Below are positions 13,066 through 25,536 of a stretch of DNA of 64,000 nucleotides, piece after piece. The stretch comes from Piromyces finnis. Taxonomy: Eukaryota; Neocallimastigomycota; Neocallimastigomycetes; Neocallimastigales; Neocallimastigaceae. Under the pieces are notes generated by a model. It had not been told where the DNA came from. It made no database searches and saw only the letters and a list, made by a program, of their open reading frames with translations. Position numbers and translations under genes: made by a program. The stretch is taken from positions 62,001-126,000 of the forward strand of contig MCFH01000070.1 of NCBI GenBank assembly GCA_002104945.1. Direction: 5' to 3'. Each line of letters starts with the position of its first letter. The stretch's first letter is position 1.

Positions 13066-14788
13066 TTAGTGATGTTGAGGGATAGGATGTAATAAAGTAT
13101 TTATATTTTTTTGAATTCCACTTAATTTAGAGTAACTGGAATCATTCATTTTTCCATATTCATTAACTATATATATATAGGAATTAAATATAATGAATAT
13201 ATATACAAAATAATAATAAGTAAATAATATTATAATATTAATTTTATAATTTTATTTATATTAATATTTTAATTATGTATTATAATATAAATATCATTAT
13301 TATACATGAAAAACTGTTATTTGTAAGTGGTGGTAATAGAGTTTGCGATTTATCAGAAAATTTTTCAAGCGAAATATATGTTGACGAATCCAGTGAATTT
13401 AAGGAACTTGAATTACTCTTTGCAGCTTTGGTTATTTTTTTGTCATTAATCTTTAATTTTCCTTTCCCTTATTTTTATATTATAGAAAGAGGCGATAGAA
13501 ATATATATATATATAATGTATAAATAATAATTATTAAAAAATAAATACATTTAATAGATTTTCATTTAATAAAATATTAATTTGAATAAAATACAGATAT
13601 ATTACCAGTTTCTAATGATTTACTTTTTAAGTTACTTTGCTGCTGTTTTTATTTGTTATATTATTAAAAATTTAAATAGAATTTAGTAAATTATAATTTA
13701 TATGGTTTTAATATAAAATAATATTTGTTTTTCAATATATACAGCTTTATTTAATTTATCTGAAATCGATAAGTCGGATACACTTTTATTATCTTTATTA
13801 AGAATGCTTGATTCACTTTTTGAAAACGAGTTTTGTTTTTTTTTAATCAAATTAACATTTTTTTGAGTTTTTGAATTATTTTTAATTAATTTATTGGTGC
13901 TATAATTTCGATTTATTGATTGTGAACTATTATATGATAATAAAGAATTATTCGAGTTCGACTTCTTTTGATGAAAATAAAATTAATATTCATTAGGTAT
14001 AAAAGTTTATAATATTTAATATTTGTTTACTTTTTAAACTTATATATATATAAATTATATATTACTTGATTCTTTTTATAATCATTTCCATTTTTGTCAA
14101 TTAAATTAATTTGACTATTACTTCCTGAAGAATTCGAACTATTACTTAATGAATTATTTTTTTTACTTTTCTTAGTTGTTAGATTAGAATTGGATAGACT
14201 TATTTTAGATTTTTGTTTAAATTTGTTAATTTGCTTTTGAATATAAGTTGATTTTTTTTTAGACGATAATGTAAAGAAAGATGGTAAAAATAAGCTTGCA
14301 TCACTAGGCATACTTGAAAAATAAAATATTGTTGTATTTTTATTATCTTTATATAATGAAATTAATTCATTTTCATCATCTTCCCCCCAAGAACTTAGCG
14401 TATTATCAAGTATTCCGAACTTATTAATATTATTAATAATTTCACTTTTGCTACTATTATTACTACTACTATTATTATTATTATCGCTAATATCATTATT
14501 AGATGCATTATTATTATTATTATTATTATTATAATTATTATTATTATTGCTATTATTATTATTATTAAAGCACACTTGGGTTAATAATTCTGAATTAGAA
14601 TTAAATTGAAAGGAGGATATTATTTTATCATTATATTGATTAATATACTCCATTTGAATCTTATTGCTGTTTAGCTTAAAAACATCTTTAATGTCATATT
14701 TGTTTTTCTTTTTAAAAGATAATTTATTACTTCTTAACATTATGTTATCTTTTTGAGATAAATCCACTGTAGTATTATCGGCTATCAT
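13066..14788 (-). CDS. Orphan Asn/Ser-rich protein, 413 aa
   Basis: Exons on the minus strand are 14066-14788, 13743-13964, 13606-13639, 13306-13467 and 13066-13166. Phases are consistent through all five exons and the gene ends with TAA after a Gln-His-His C-terminus. I do not recognise the family. The first 90 residues mix charged and hydrophobic residues (MIADNTTVDLSQKDNIMLRS). A poly-Asn stretch near residues 75-115 is followed by an acidic patch (SSWGEDDENELISLYK) and then a long Lys/Ser/Asn-rich region. There is no signal peptide or membrane segment. The unbroken phase across four introns argues that it is a real gene rather than noise. It is divergent from VPS54. Confidence 0.72.
14489..14567 (-). 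repeat. Trinucleotide repeat encoding poly-Asn
   Basis: ATT-type repeats on the plus strand read as AAT Asn codons on the minus strand within the orphan 413-residue protein. The tract has several interruptions (Asp, Ser, Ala, Tyr) and is a likely site of length variation. Confidence 0.8.
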
Positions 14789-15481
14789 TGTTTTACTAAT
14801 CTAATGAATTTTTATATTTCATATAGTTATTATTATTACTTAAAAGCAATTTATTTTTAATATATTATTTTAAAATAGTTTTATTATTTTGTTTTTATTA
14901 ATTAGAATTTATATCATTTTATTAATAAGTCATCAAAATTTTAATTATGAAAAATTAATATAATAGAAAAGAAAAGGGTAATAATATTATCAAAATTTTC
15001 CAATTTAAAATAAAAAAAAATAATAATTTTCTTTTAATAATAAATCTTATTTATTATATTTTTTTTATTTTTAAGGAAAATTATTATTAGTTCATTTTTC
15101 TAATTAATAAAATAAATTATTTACATATATTGAAATGTATTCGAATATATGTTAATAATTCGGAACATTTTAAAATAAATTAAACTTTTGATTTTTTGAC
15201 ATTTTTTATAATAAAAAAATCAATATTTTAAAAAATTGAAAAGTAGAATAAAACTTAATCTACATAATATTTAAAAACAAAAATGGTTTATCTTCTTTAT
15301 AATAAAATGGTAGTATGAATATTAGTCTATAAACCATCATTTATTTATTTATCTTATTTAATTAATATTCATCGAAATTTTTAGTTTAATAAAAATACTC
15401 ATTATTTATTACAATATGTTAATTATAATATTTTTTTTGGTGAAATTAATAATTTAATAATTTTGGTAAAGGTTACACAAA

Positions 15482-15624
15482 GATAAATAAATAAATAAAT
15501 AAATAACTAAATAAATAAATAAATAAATAACTAAATAAATAAATAAATAAGTAAATAAATAAATAAATAAATAAGTAAATAAGTAAATAACTAAATAAAT
15601 AAGTAAATAAATAAATAAATAAAT
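15482..15624. repeat. AAAT tetranucleotide microsatellite
   Basis: About 143 bases of aaat units interrupted by periodic aact and aagt variants. The variants recur in a loose higher-order pattern, which suggests block duplication as well as slippage. Confidence 0.9.
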
Positions 15625-15709
15625 ATTATTTTGTATTTATTAAATGAAGAATATAAATATTTTTTTCCCATAAAATATTGATATTTATTCAAAGATATTA
15701 TAATTATTA

Positions 15710-15733
15710 TTTTTTTTTTTAAAAAAAAAAAAA
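15710..15733. repeat. T11-A13 palindromic tract
   Basis: A T run passes directly into an A run, giving a perfect self-complementary sequence. Similar tracts occur at 29388-29414, 30875-30900, 32663-32686, 34416-34433, 36869-36891, 42087-42105, 55788-55811 and 56809-56827. Confidence 0.85.
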
Positions 15734-16118
15734 GAAAAAGAAAAAAAAAAACAATAATAATTATAAAAAAAAAAAAAAAGAAAAAAAGAAAAAGAAAATC
15801 AAAGGATAAATTTTATAGAAATAAAAAATAAAATAAAATTATAATACTATAAATTTAAAATAAAAAACTAATATAGAATAAACAATACTTCTATAAATAT
15901 TTTGTAAACAGACTTTGAAAAGATTACAAACTATACTTAGCATTTAATAAAAATAATTACAATAAAGATTAATTTACTTAAATCATTTTCAACTAAATTA
16001 TCTATTATAGTATAATATTATAAAACAACTAAATAATAATTGTAAAAACTGTTTTTTTTTTTTTTTTTTTTTTTTTTGAATTGATTTTTTAATATTTGTT
16101 AAAACAGCAAATTACTTT

Positions 16119-17740
16119 ATGGATTTATTTACAGCTATAGCGAACGAAGAAAAAGAATGGACAGTAAAGTAATATTATATATTAAAATTTACAACGAAAT
16201 ACATTATAAAATAAAATATTTAAATTAATTTTAATAAATATTTTATTATTATTATATACATTTATTTAATAATATTATAAAAATCAACAGTGATATTGGA
16301 AGAAATTCAATTTCAGAAATTCATAATAATCCAAATGATCCAAATAAATTATTAAATAACCAGAAGCAAATAAATTATGATTCACCTGTAATACCAACAA
16401 CAACAATAAGAAAAGTTAAAAAAACAGAATTTCAAAAATATTCAACGTCAATTTCAGATGAATATGAAATCTACAATGAAAATTTACATAGGAAAGTAGA
16501 AAATCCTAAAAAAGATAAAGGAAAAGAAACTGATGATGTTACAAGTCAATTAAAATCAATTATACCAGAAATTTTTTTTCAACAAGATTTTAATTTGGAA
16601 AATCCTATAATATTTAATCAAGTTTGTGAAAATGTAAATATATCTTCAGATGTCATATTTGATATGGAAGCAAATAATATATTACAGGAACAATTATCAA
16701 ATTATTTGGATATAGTAGAAATCAATTTAATGTCAGAAATATCAAAAAAAAGAGAATCATTCTTTTCAGCATTATCAAGTTTGAAAACATTATATAAAGA
16801 AATTGATGATTGTGTTGATGAGATTAAAAATTTGAAAATCCAACTTAATGATGTATCAAAATATGAAACTCAAAAAGGTTTAGAAGTAGTTTCCATGAAA
16901 AACCAACGCGTAAATTTAGAAAATTTATATAATGGTATAAGACTTTTATCAGAAGTAAGACAAACTCAACCAACAATTCAAATATTGTTAGGTCAAAATG
17001 ATTATATTGGTGCATTAGATTTAATTGAAGAAACAAATAATGCTTTAAGAGGTTATAATTACCAGTCATCTAATGGAACTGGAAATATCAATAATATGAA
17101 TAAAAATAATAAATTTACTTTAAATAATAGTCCAACGACATTAAGATCACCAATATCAATTTTATCATCAAATACTTATGCAAATAGTAATTATTCATTC
17201 CCGTTAGATTTAAGAGGTGTTAAAGGATTAAAAAATATTAATAGTCAATTAATAGAAATGTCAAAAGCAATTGAAATGATGATGCAAAATGAATTTGTTC
17301 AAGTTTTAATGGATGATATTTATAATGTACATAATTATAAGTCCAAAAAATCATCAAACTCCTCTGACCTACAAAAAGAAAGTAGCACTAATAGTTTATT
17401 TTCAGATACAGATGATAAACCATTAATTATAATTAGAACATTAATAAATGATAATATTGATGAAATCCCTAATACTGAGGAATTAGTTATTGATGAAGAA
17501 ATGCTATATACAAAATTATCTCCGCTTATTTTTGGATTATTACGTACTAATAAATTTTTAGCTGCATTTTTATCATTCAAAAATGAAATTCAAGAAAAAT
17601 TCACTGATATAATAAAAAAGGTATATAAAATTTTTTTCATTCATTTTATCAAGTTTAATATAATATAATATAATATAATATAATATAATATAATATAATA
17701 AATAAATAAATGAATAAATAAATAAATAATGATAATGATA

Positions 17741-17812
<72 letters not shown>

Positions 17813-20788
17813 TTTCAAAAGAAATTTTCTTCATTGTATGAGGTACCTCCAGATATTGCAGCTAAACTTAAATCCGAAAATATAACAGAAGAAACGTAAA
17901 AATATATGAAATTATAATAATACTATACATTAAGGTTACAATCTAAATAATAACTATATTAAATAATATTTTTCTTATTATATTTTTATATACACACATA
18001 TATAATAGTATGGCATTAAATAAAATAAAAAATCTATCATTTGAAGAATATTACGCTCTCCTAGATAAATATTATCTATATATATTATCTCTAATAAGAC
18101 GTATATCAATTATAAAATGCTTAATTAATGATATAATAGAACAAGCAGAAAAGAAAAATATTACAATTGGAACAATAAAGGAAGAAAGTCAAGTAATAGC
18201 AAATAATCAAGATTCTCTACATATAAATACTGATAAGAATACATTAGAAAGTGATTATAAAACTAAATATAAATCTAATCAAGATTATAATAGAATAAAG
18301 AAAGAATTCATTACTCTTGTTAATCAAATTGTAGATGTATTTTATGGTAATTGTAGTAGAATGTTAACAATTAGATCCGAAAAAAATAGTCAGTTGTCTT
18401 CAATTAACTTCAATAGACTCTATAGTATAAATATAGAATTTATTAATGCTAGTGAAAAATTAACAAAAAGATCATATTTAACTTTAAAATCTAATATTTT
18501 ATCACAAGCTAAGACTTATATAAATTCATTCCATAACAAGAAGATAAAACAAATGGTAAATGATATAGAAACTGATCAGTGGGTACCAGCAGAAATTACT
18601 GAAAATAATCAAGAAGTTATAAACAGAATTACTCAGAATGAATGGAGTTCTATCGCAGAATTAAGTACAATCGGCAGTTTAACAGCATCAACAAGTTCAA
18701 GTCAAAAAAGTTCAATAGAACTCATTAATAAAAATAGTAAAAAGATTATTAATCGATCACTTTTTATTGAAAAGAAAAAATATATTGTTGCTGCATGCAC
18801 TTTAACATTTATTAATACATTAAGTGAATATATTGGTTGTGCTGAAACAATACCAATTTTAACTATTGATATTATTAACTCAATCTATTCTTTACTTCAA
18901 GTATTTAACTCCAAAGTATGCCAAATTATTATTGGTGGTGGTGCAGTTACATCAGGTGGTCTAAAATACATTGCTGCTAAACATTTAGGTATAATATTTT
19001 ATAAGGTATTAAATATTTATGAAATAAATTAAAATTAAATATAATTTTTCAACTTTTTAGCTCTTGCATCAAGATCATTGGGGGCTGTAAGAGCTCTTAT
19101 CCCATATATTAAGAACTTTTTGCAATCAAAATTATTAGCTAAACAATTAGTTTTGTTAAATGATTTAGATCGTTATTCTAAGGTAAAAATGATGTAATTT
19201 ATACAAATAGTTTGTCAAAATTAAATATTAAAATAAATTATATAAAATATTATATTATGAATAAAAGGATTATGAAAATCATCAAGATGAAATTTATGAT
19301 AAATTAATATCAATAATGAATGGAAAATTGGAATCTCATTGTAAATCTTTTCAGGTAAATATATTTATATAAAACAATAAAAATGTATAAAAATTGAAAT
19401 AGTTTTTTAAATTTAAACTTTATAATAGGGAATGGATTGGGAATTACCTGAAGTTCCAACTCAGCCTAATGTATATATGCTATTGATGGTTAAAGATTTA
19501 ACTTCATTATACAGACTGTTAAGTAAAATTATTCCAATAGAAGTATTACAGGTATACCTATAATTAATTATTAATAAAAATAAATTTATAATATAAAGTA
19601 ATTTATAGATTATAAATATTTTAATTTAATATTCTTGTATTAATTTATAAAAATAAATTTAATATAATAATTAAAAAGCAAATCATGAAAGAAGTTTTAA
19701 CAAGCTATTCAACAAGATTAGAAAGAGAATTGGGGAACATTGAAATTTATAGTAGTAATGCAAAAAATAGATTATTAATTGATTTTCAATATTATATTCA
19801 AAAATTATCTTTATTAGATGGTATCGATGGTCCAGGAAATCGTTTAGAAGTTGTAGTTAATAATATAACTATTAAAGAAAAGATGCCAACTCTTGAGCAA
19901 AAAGCAATTATTAATGAATATATTAGACAATCATTTGATTCAGGAAGTAGAAGATCTTCAATTTATGATGAAAACTCTTCCAGTTATTCCAATTCATCAT
20001 TAATAGTAGGAAAGAATGATGAAGGCTTACTTGAAAGTGAAAAACTCTCAAATTCTCCTCTTAATATTGGAAATAATTCAAATGAAGAATACGAAAGAGT
20101 TTCAGTAGATAATATAAGTCAAGATGAATTAAATTTAGATAATGGAAATGAAATTATTACAACTCAGAATATTGAGAATTTAGGTAATAATAATAATAAT
20201 AGCGATTATATATCATCTTCACATAATCAAAGCATTTCATTTAATAGTAATAAGGATGAATCTAGTGATTATGATAATTCTAATACTAATACAGTGATGA
20301 ACAATGAAAATTATCAATTAAATATTGATAATGATAACAATAACAATAACAGTAGTGATAATAATAATGATAGAAATAATAATAATAATGGTGTTGATGA
20401 ACAAGGTATGGTAATAAGTGCATTAAATTCCTCAGGTTATGGAAATGGGGAATCAAGCTACTTTAACAAAAGACATAATAGTGTTCCAAATAATAATTAT
20501 TATAGTTCTAATATCGACCCAACAGGGAGTTCTATGTATGATAGAAAAAATTCTTATTCTGAAGAAAGAAACCAAAATTTCGTCGAAAGGAAGAACTCAT
20601 ATACAATAAATAAAAATACATTTTCTGTATTATCAAAAAATGTAAAAAAATTTGGTAGTGAAATAAAGAAACATTACCATAGTAATAATAATTCAATGGA
20701 AGCTTTATTTGGATTGGATAAAACAATTTCAAAATCTAATTCAACTAAATCTTTACCATCTGATTCTCATATGTTAGAAAATGAATAA
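16119..20788 (+). CDS. VPS54: VPS54, GARP tethering complex subunit
   Basis: Exons: 16119-16168, 16291-17620, 17822-17895, 18009-18988, 19061-19182, 19268-19354, 19429-19551 and 19679-20788, giving 1291 residues. GARP tethers endosome-derived vesicles at the trans-Golgi. The N-terminal conserved block includes QLSNYLDIVEINL (about residue 151), RQTQPTIQILL and GALDLIEETN, matching animal VPS54. The C-terminal block includes GLKYIAAKHL joined to ALASRSLGAV by splicing at 18988/19061; the upstream GTATAA donor is required for this. The protein is about 300 residues longer than human VPS54 (977) because of an Asn/Ser-rich tail after roughly residue 1000. The start is a short 17-residue exon after a poly-T tract. 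Confidence 0.93.
17654..17812. repeat. Three stacked microsatellites in VPS54 intron 2
   Basis: Within the intron 17621-17821, a pentanucleotide ataat/taata run (17654-17700) is followed by aaat units and then by about 85 bases of aat/gat trinucleotides. The repeats make up most of the 201-base intron and run almost up to the acceptor. Confidence 0.9.
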
Positions 20789-21280
20789 TAAAATAAATAT
20801 TTAAATTTAATAAGTAAAGAAATACCAAAAAAAAAAAAAAAAAAATAAAAAATAAAAATAAAAATAAAAATAAAAATAAAAATAAAAATAAAAATAAGAA
20901 TAAGGATAAAATAAAAATAAAATAAATAATTAAAAATTAAAATAGAACAATAATTAATTTAATAAATATCATATTTAAATATATATATTATATATATTAA
21001 GATATATCACAATTATAATAAATAAAAAAATGAAAATGATATATATATATATATTTTTCAGTTTTATTATATATTTTTAATAAATAAATTATAATATTTT
21101 ATTAATATGTATATTATACTGGTATATTATACTGTATATATATATTTATTTATTTATGTATGTATGATTTTTATAACAATAGATATTGCAATTATTTATA
21201 ATATTTAATTTTCTTTTTTTTTTTTTTTTTTTTTTCATTATATTATTATTTATTCCAAAATACATTACTGCAATTTAATG
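20789..21280. other. Convergent 3' spacer with AAAAAT repeat
   Basis: The 492 bases between the VPS54 and ZFAND4-like stop codons hold an aaaaat tandem repeat (about 20843-20900), TA-rich sequence and a T run near 21217-21235. No gene was seen. Confidence 0.75.
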
Positions 21281-24200
21281 TTATATCCTAACCAATTTAT
21301 CATTTTTGAATAATGGGTTATTTTTGGTCAATTGAATTTTACCTTGATGTTTATAATCATATGTACATTTATGACTATCACTATACCTATGAATAGAACA
21401 AAATGTATTACCACATTTGCATTTAAACCCTGACATTAATCCAAGTTTTTTATTACATATATGACATTTTGTACTTGTATTTTGAGAACTTATTGCCAAT
21501 GGGTTGTTTTTATTATTTTTATGCGTAATATTAATGCTATTACTTATAATATTAACATTATTATTATGACTATTGTTATTAATGCTATTTCTTTTATTTA
21601 TTACATTATTAATATTAGTTTCATCATCATTACTTATACTACAATTATTGCCAATATTAATATTATTGTAATGATTTATTTTTGAATCGTTAATATTTTC
21701 TATTGTTGTTTCTAAAATATTTCCTTTCAATATTCTCTCTTTGTTATTTTCTTTTATATTTGAAATATCATAATAATTATTAATAAATGAATTATACATT
21801 GATTTATTTTCTAATAATGACTTATTATTATTCCTATTCTCTCCAGTATTAATGACTTCAGGAATTTCTTTAAGTTCGTTATTAAAAATCTGATTATCCT
21901 TATTTTTATCTAATGATAGTTTTTCATAATTTGTATAATCTATATCGTATGAATTTATATTTCCATTGCTAATTTCTGGCAGTAAAGATATTTTTTCATT
22001 TGATGAATTATTTATTGAAATATTATTTTTATTGGTATTAATATCATTAATACTAAAATAACTTAATTTTTTTGATAAATTAAATTCAAGATCATCTAAG
22101 ATATTTATTTTGTTTTCTTCGTTTGATAAATAGTCATATTGAATGTCTTCTTCAATATCCTCTAACTCATTATTTTCATGTTGGGTATTCTTTTTAGTTG
22201 CATCCATTAAAACATCATCTGGGAGTAATTGGGTAAAATTATCATCAATTTTATCTTTATCTTCTTCTAGAATTTCATCTATCAAACATTTATCTTGTTG
22301 ATTAGTTTGTTGACTCTTTTTTACTTTTTCTAGGTATTCCTTATGAAATTTTGAATTAACCCAAAGATTTGATAAAACCATCTGATATTGTTTTGTTGAC
22401 TTTGAGATTTCAATAGCTGAGGATGGTCGAGTTTTTGGTACAACCATAAAAGGAAAAATGTTATTTTCTATTGGGGTAATACATATCGCTGTTGATGGTC
22501 TAGTAGATAAATTTGATTTTTCATTGGAACTTAATAAATTTGATGGAAGAGTATTAGGTAAATCCCAAGAAAGATGAGGAGGAATTGTTGACATGTAATT
22601 GTATTTAGTTTGATTGTTAAAATTATTTGAAATTGTAATTGTACCCAATTCTTGTATATCTAAATATGGTGAAAATGGCTTTTTTGTTTTATTAGATGGA
22701 TCCTTATTTGTAGAGATATTGTAGTTAAAATTTTTATTTCTATACTCTAAAGATTCAAAAGAATTTTCATCATTCTCTGAATTTAAATACATATTTAAAA
22801 ACTGTTGACTTTTATTAATAGTTTCCCGAAAGGATGCAGCAGCAGCTGTACATTCTTGAATTAAGGAGGATAAACTAGAATCGGATTCTGCTGATGAAGG
22901 TCGAGAAGGAAAGGAAATGTTGGTATCGAATGATTGATTAGAACAACTTCCTAAAACTGATGGAGGCCTATGTATATAATTATGAAATATATTATAGTTT
23001 TCATTATATATAGTGTCATTTTCCGCATCGCTATCCAAAAAAAGATGTTTTTTAATTTTTGACTCTAATGAATTAATGACAGATGAATTAATATTAGACA
23101 TTGATATTTCCTCCGGCTTATATTCATCATCTGTATTTATTATGTTACTTTGTAATAAACTATTATTATCATCTAGATATTCATTTTTCATATTATTTTC
23201 AGATTGCTTTATAACACTATTTTTATTATTAATTATATCCCAATCATTTTTATTAAATTTAGAATTATCATTTATATTATCTAAATTTTGAACAGCAAGT
23301 GTCACATTATATCCTAAAAGTGTCGAGGCTATGGCTCTTTTTTCAATATCTTGAACAATTTCAGGGCTTAATAAATTATTACTTAATCCATCTGTTTTAA
23401 TATCTGTATTTTGATTAATTTTTTGTGTTTTACCTGTAGTACTGTTTAAATGAGACATATAATTTACTTTTTTATTTGAATAATCCTTATTATCTTGGCT
23501 ATTTTGATATTCATTGGTTACATATTGATTATTGTTATCAATTTGAAATACCTTTTTTGGTATTAATGATTGACTTGGATCTTCATTTGGATTAATTTCG
23601 AAAATTAATAATTCATTATTTTTTTTACATAAAAGTAAAATTACTGTATCACATATTTTTTTCTTTTTTATATTCCCTACAGCACCAGGACCTTCACAAT
23701 ATCATTGTTATTTTTTATTAATAATAGATAAATGTTAATTTTTTATTATTAATTTAAATTTATAATTCTTAAATATAAGTAATTTAATTAATAAAATTCT
23801 TTTAATAAAATTAAGTTTTTATAGTTTTGTTCTTTTTATTTTTTTTTTTTTTATTTAATAAAATAGAAAATACGCAAAAAAGGATAAAATACATAGAAAA
23901 ATTCATATAATGTTATATTAATAATATTAATATCGATCAAAATAAATAATTATTCATTATTATTAAATATAATGGTTAATCAACAAATTTTTATGTATTT
24001 ATACCTTTTTTATGTTAATTAAATTTATATAACATATATATTTTTATATAAATCAAAATATCATTAATATTATTATATTTACCTCCCGACATTTGTAATG
24101 CCAATTTTAATGTTGCACCATCCTGTAAGTTGTAATCACGTAATGTATAATTGTCATTTATTAAACTTTTTCCTTGGTAAATTAATATTTGTGATTCTTT

Positions 24201-24967
24201 AAGAATACCTTCTCTCTCTTGTATTATTTCTTTTAAGTCAGCAATTGTGTCTGTCCAAAATGCCTCTACTTGAAAATATTTACCTGTTAATGTTCCAATA
24301 TTTAATATAACAGCTTTGTCTTTAAAAAATAACTTTAAATTATTATTATTAGAATTGTTTTGATTATCTTGCTGTTGTTGTTGCTGCTCCATTTGCATTT
24401 TTTTATTTTTCATTTTAACTGTTTCACAATATTTTCTATGGACAGCTCTTTGTATAGGCGATAAATTCTTAACAGATTCACTTGTTGAATTAGATGAATT
24501 AGATAAACTTGTCGATGTACTTGTGAAAGAGGATGAAGAAGCTGCCGACAAACAATTTCTTTTTGGTTCTGTTTCTAATTTGCATTCTGGTGTTGCTTTT
24601 ATAACGGACTCATTTTGTGATGAAATATTTTGTGAAGTTTTTTTAACTATTTTAGTTTTTAAATTAATATTTTCTTTATTACTACTTAATTCATGCTTAT
24701 CGTCTTTTTTCTTTAAAGATATTTCTTTCTTTTTTTTTGTATTATCATCTTTTGATACAGAATGATTCCTATCTTTTAGTAATGTATTAGTGCTATTGAC
24801 TACATAAAAAAAAAACATTTTATAAAATAAATTTTAATTTTATTTATTATTTTATTTATAATATTTTTTGTAATAATATCTAATAAATTATTACCTTTAT
24901 TAATTTTCTTTACTGTTCTAGTTTTATTGCTAATGTTTGATTTGCTCGATGCTATTTTTTTTACCAT
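21281..24967 (-). CDS. ZFAND4-like ubiquitin-domain/AN1 zinc-finger protein
   Basis: Three exons: 24895-24967, 24083-24799 and 21281-23691, in consistent phase, 1066 residues. A ubiquitin-like domain lies near residues 183-262 (TLTGKYFQVEAFWTDTIADL, LKLALQMSGG). The splice after its terminal Gly-Gly rebuilds GGPGAVGN, followed by a conserved block (ICDTVILLLCKKNNELLIF) that resembles human ZFAND4. The C-terminus carries an AN1 zinc finger (CHIC, CKCGNTFC, HRYSDSHKC) near residues 1005-1045. Between them is a long Asn-rich linker holding four short Arg-Pro-x-Ser motifs. Unlike human ZFAND4, where the ubiquitin fold is at the very N-terminus, about 180 Lys/Ser-rich residues precede it here. The role is probably in ubiquitin or proteasome handling; this is inference from the domains. 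Confidence 0.87.
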
Positions 24968-25536
24968 TTTTAATAAAAACCAATATTTATAATTTAATTA
25001 ACACATTAAATAATTAAACAATTCTTCTTATATGAATGAAGATGAAAAATATTTAAAATATATTTTTATTTTTTTTTTATTTTATTATTAAAGAAAAAAA
25101 AAAAAAAGTTTTTAGACTAAAAATCAATTGATTATTTATTGAAATACTTTCATTTTTATCTTTTATAATTTTAAAATTTTAAAAAGTTGAATCATTATAT
25201 TATTAAAGTTTGTGATTACTACATTAATTATTGTATTATCTAATGTATACATTAACTAGAAATTAAATTAAAAAAAAAAATTATAAAAAATAAAAAATTT
25301 ATATAATATTATAAATCAATGAGCTTTACATATCTTAAAATTTTTTTCTATTATTTTAAATTTTTGAAATTTCAAATTTAATTTCAAAATTTCATTAGAT
25401 TTTTTTTTTTTTTTTTTTTTATTTAAATAAAAATACTTTTATTTTTCTTCTTCTAATATTTTAAAGATTATAAATATACTATTATTATTATATTAATATA
25501 ATTATATCCATTAAATTAAAAATAAAATTTCTTAAC
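24968..25536. other. Bidirectional promoter region, ZFAND4-like / GLE1
   Basis: 569 bases separate two divergent start codons. It contains T runs (25063-25079, 25400-25420) and an A run at 25093-25107. I see no specific factor site. Confidence 0.6.

Larger units (their letters stand above)
14789..16118. other. Intergenic between divergent genes
   Basis: Holds the presumed 5' regions of the orphan gene and VPS54. It contains the AAAT repeat block at 15482-15624, a T11-A13 palindrome at 15710-15733 and a T run at 16051-16077 just ahead of the VPS54 start. No other gene was seen. Confidence 0.7.

Noticed and set aside
17573-17818. Minus-strand frame with a poly-Tyr run
   Set aside because: It is the complement of the microsatellite in VPS54 intron 2.
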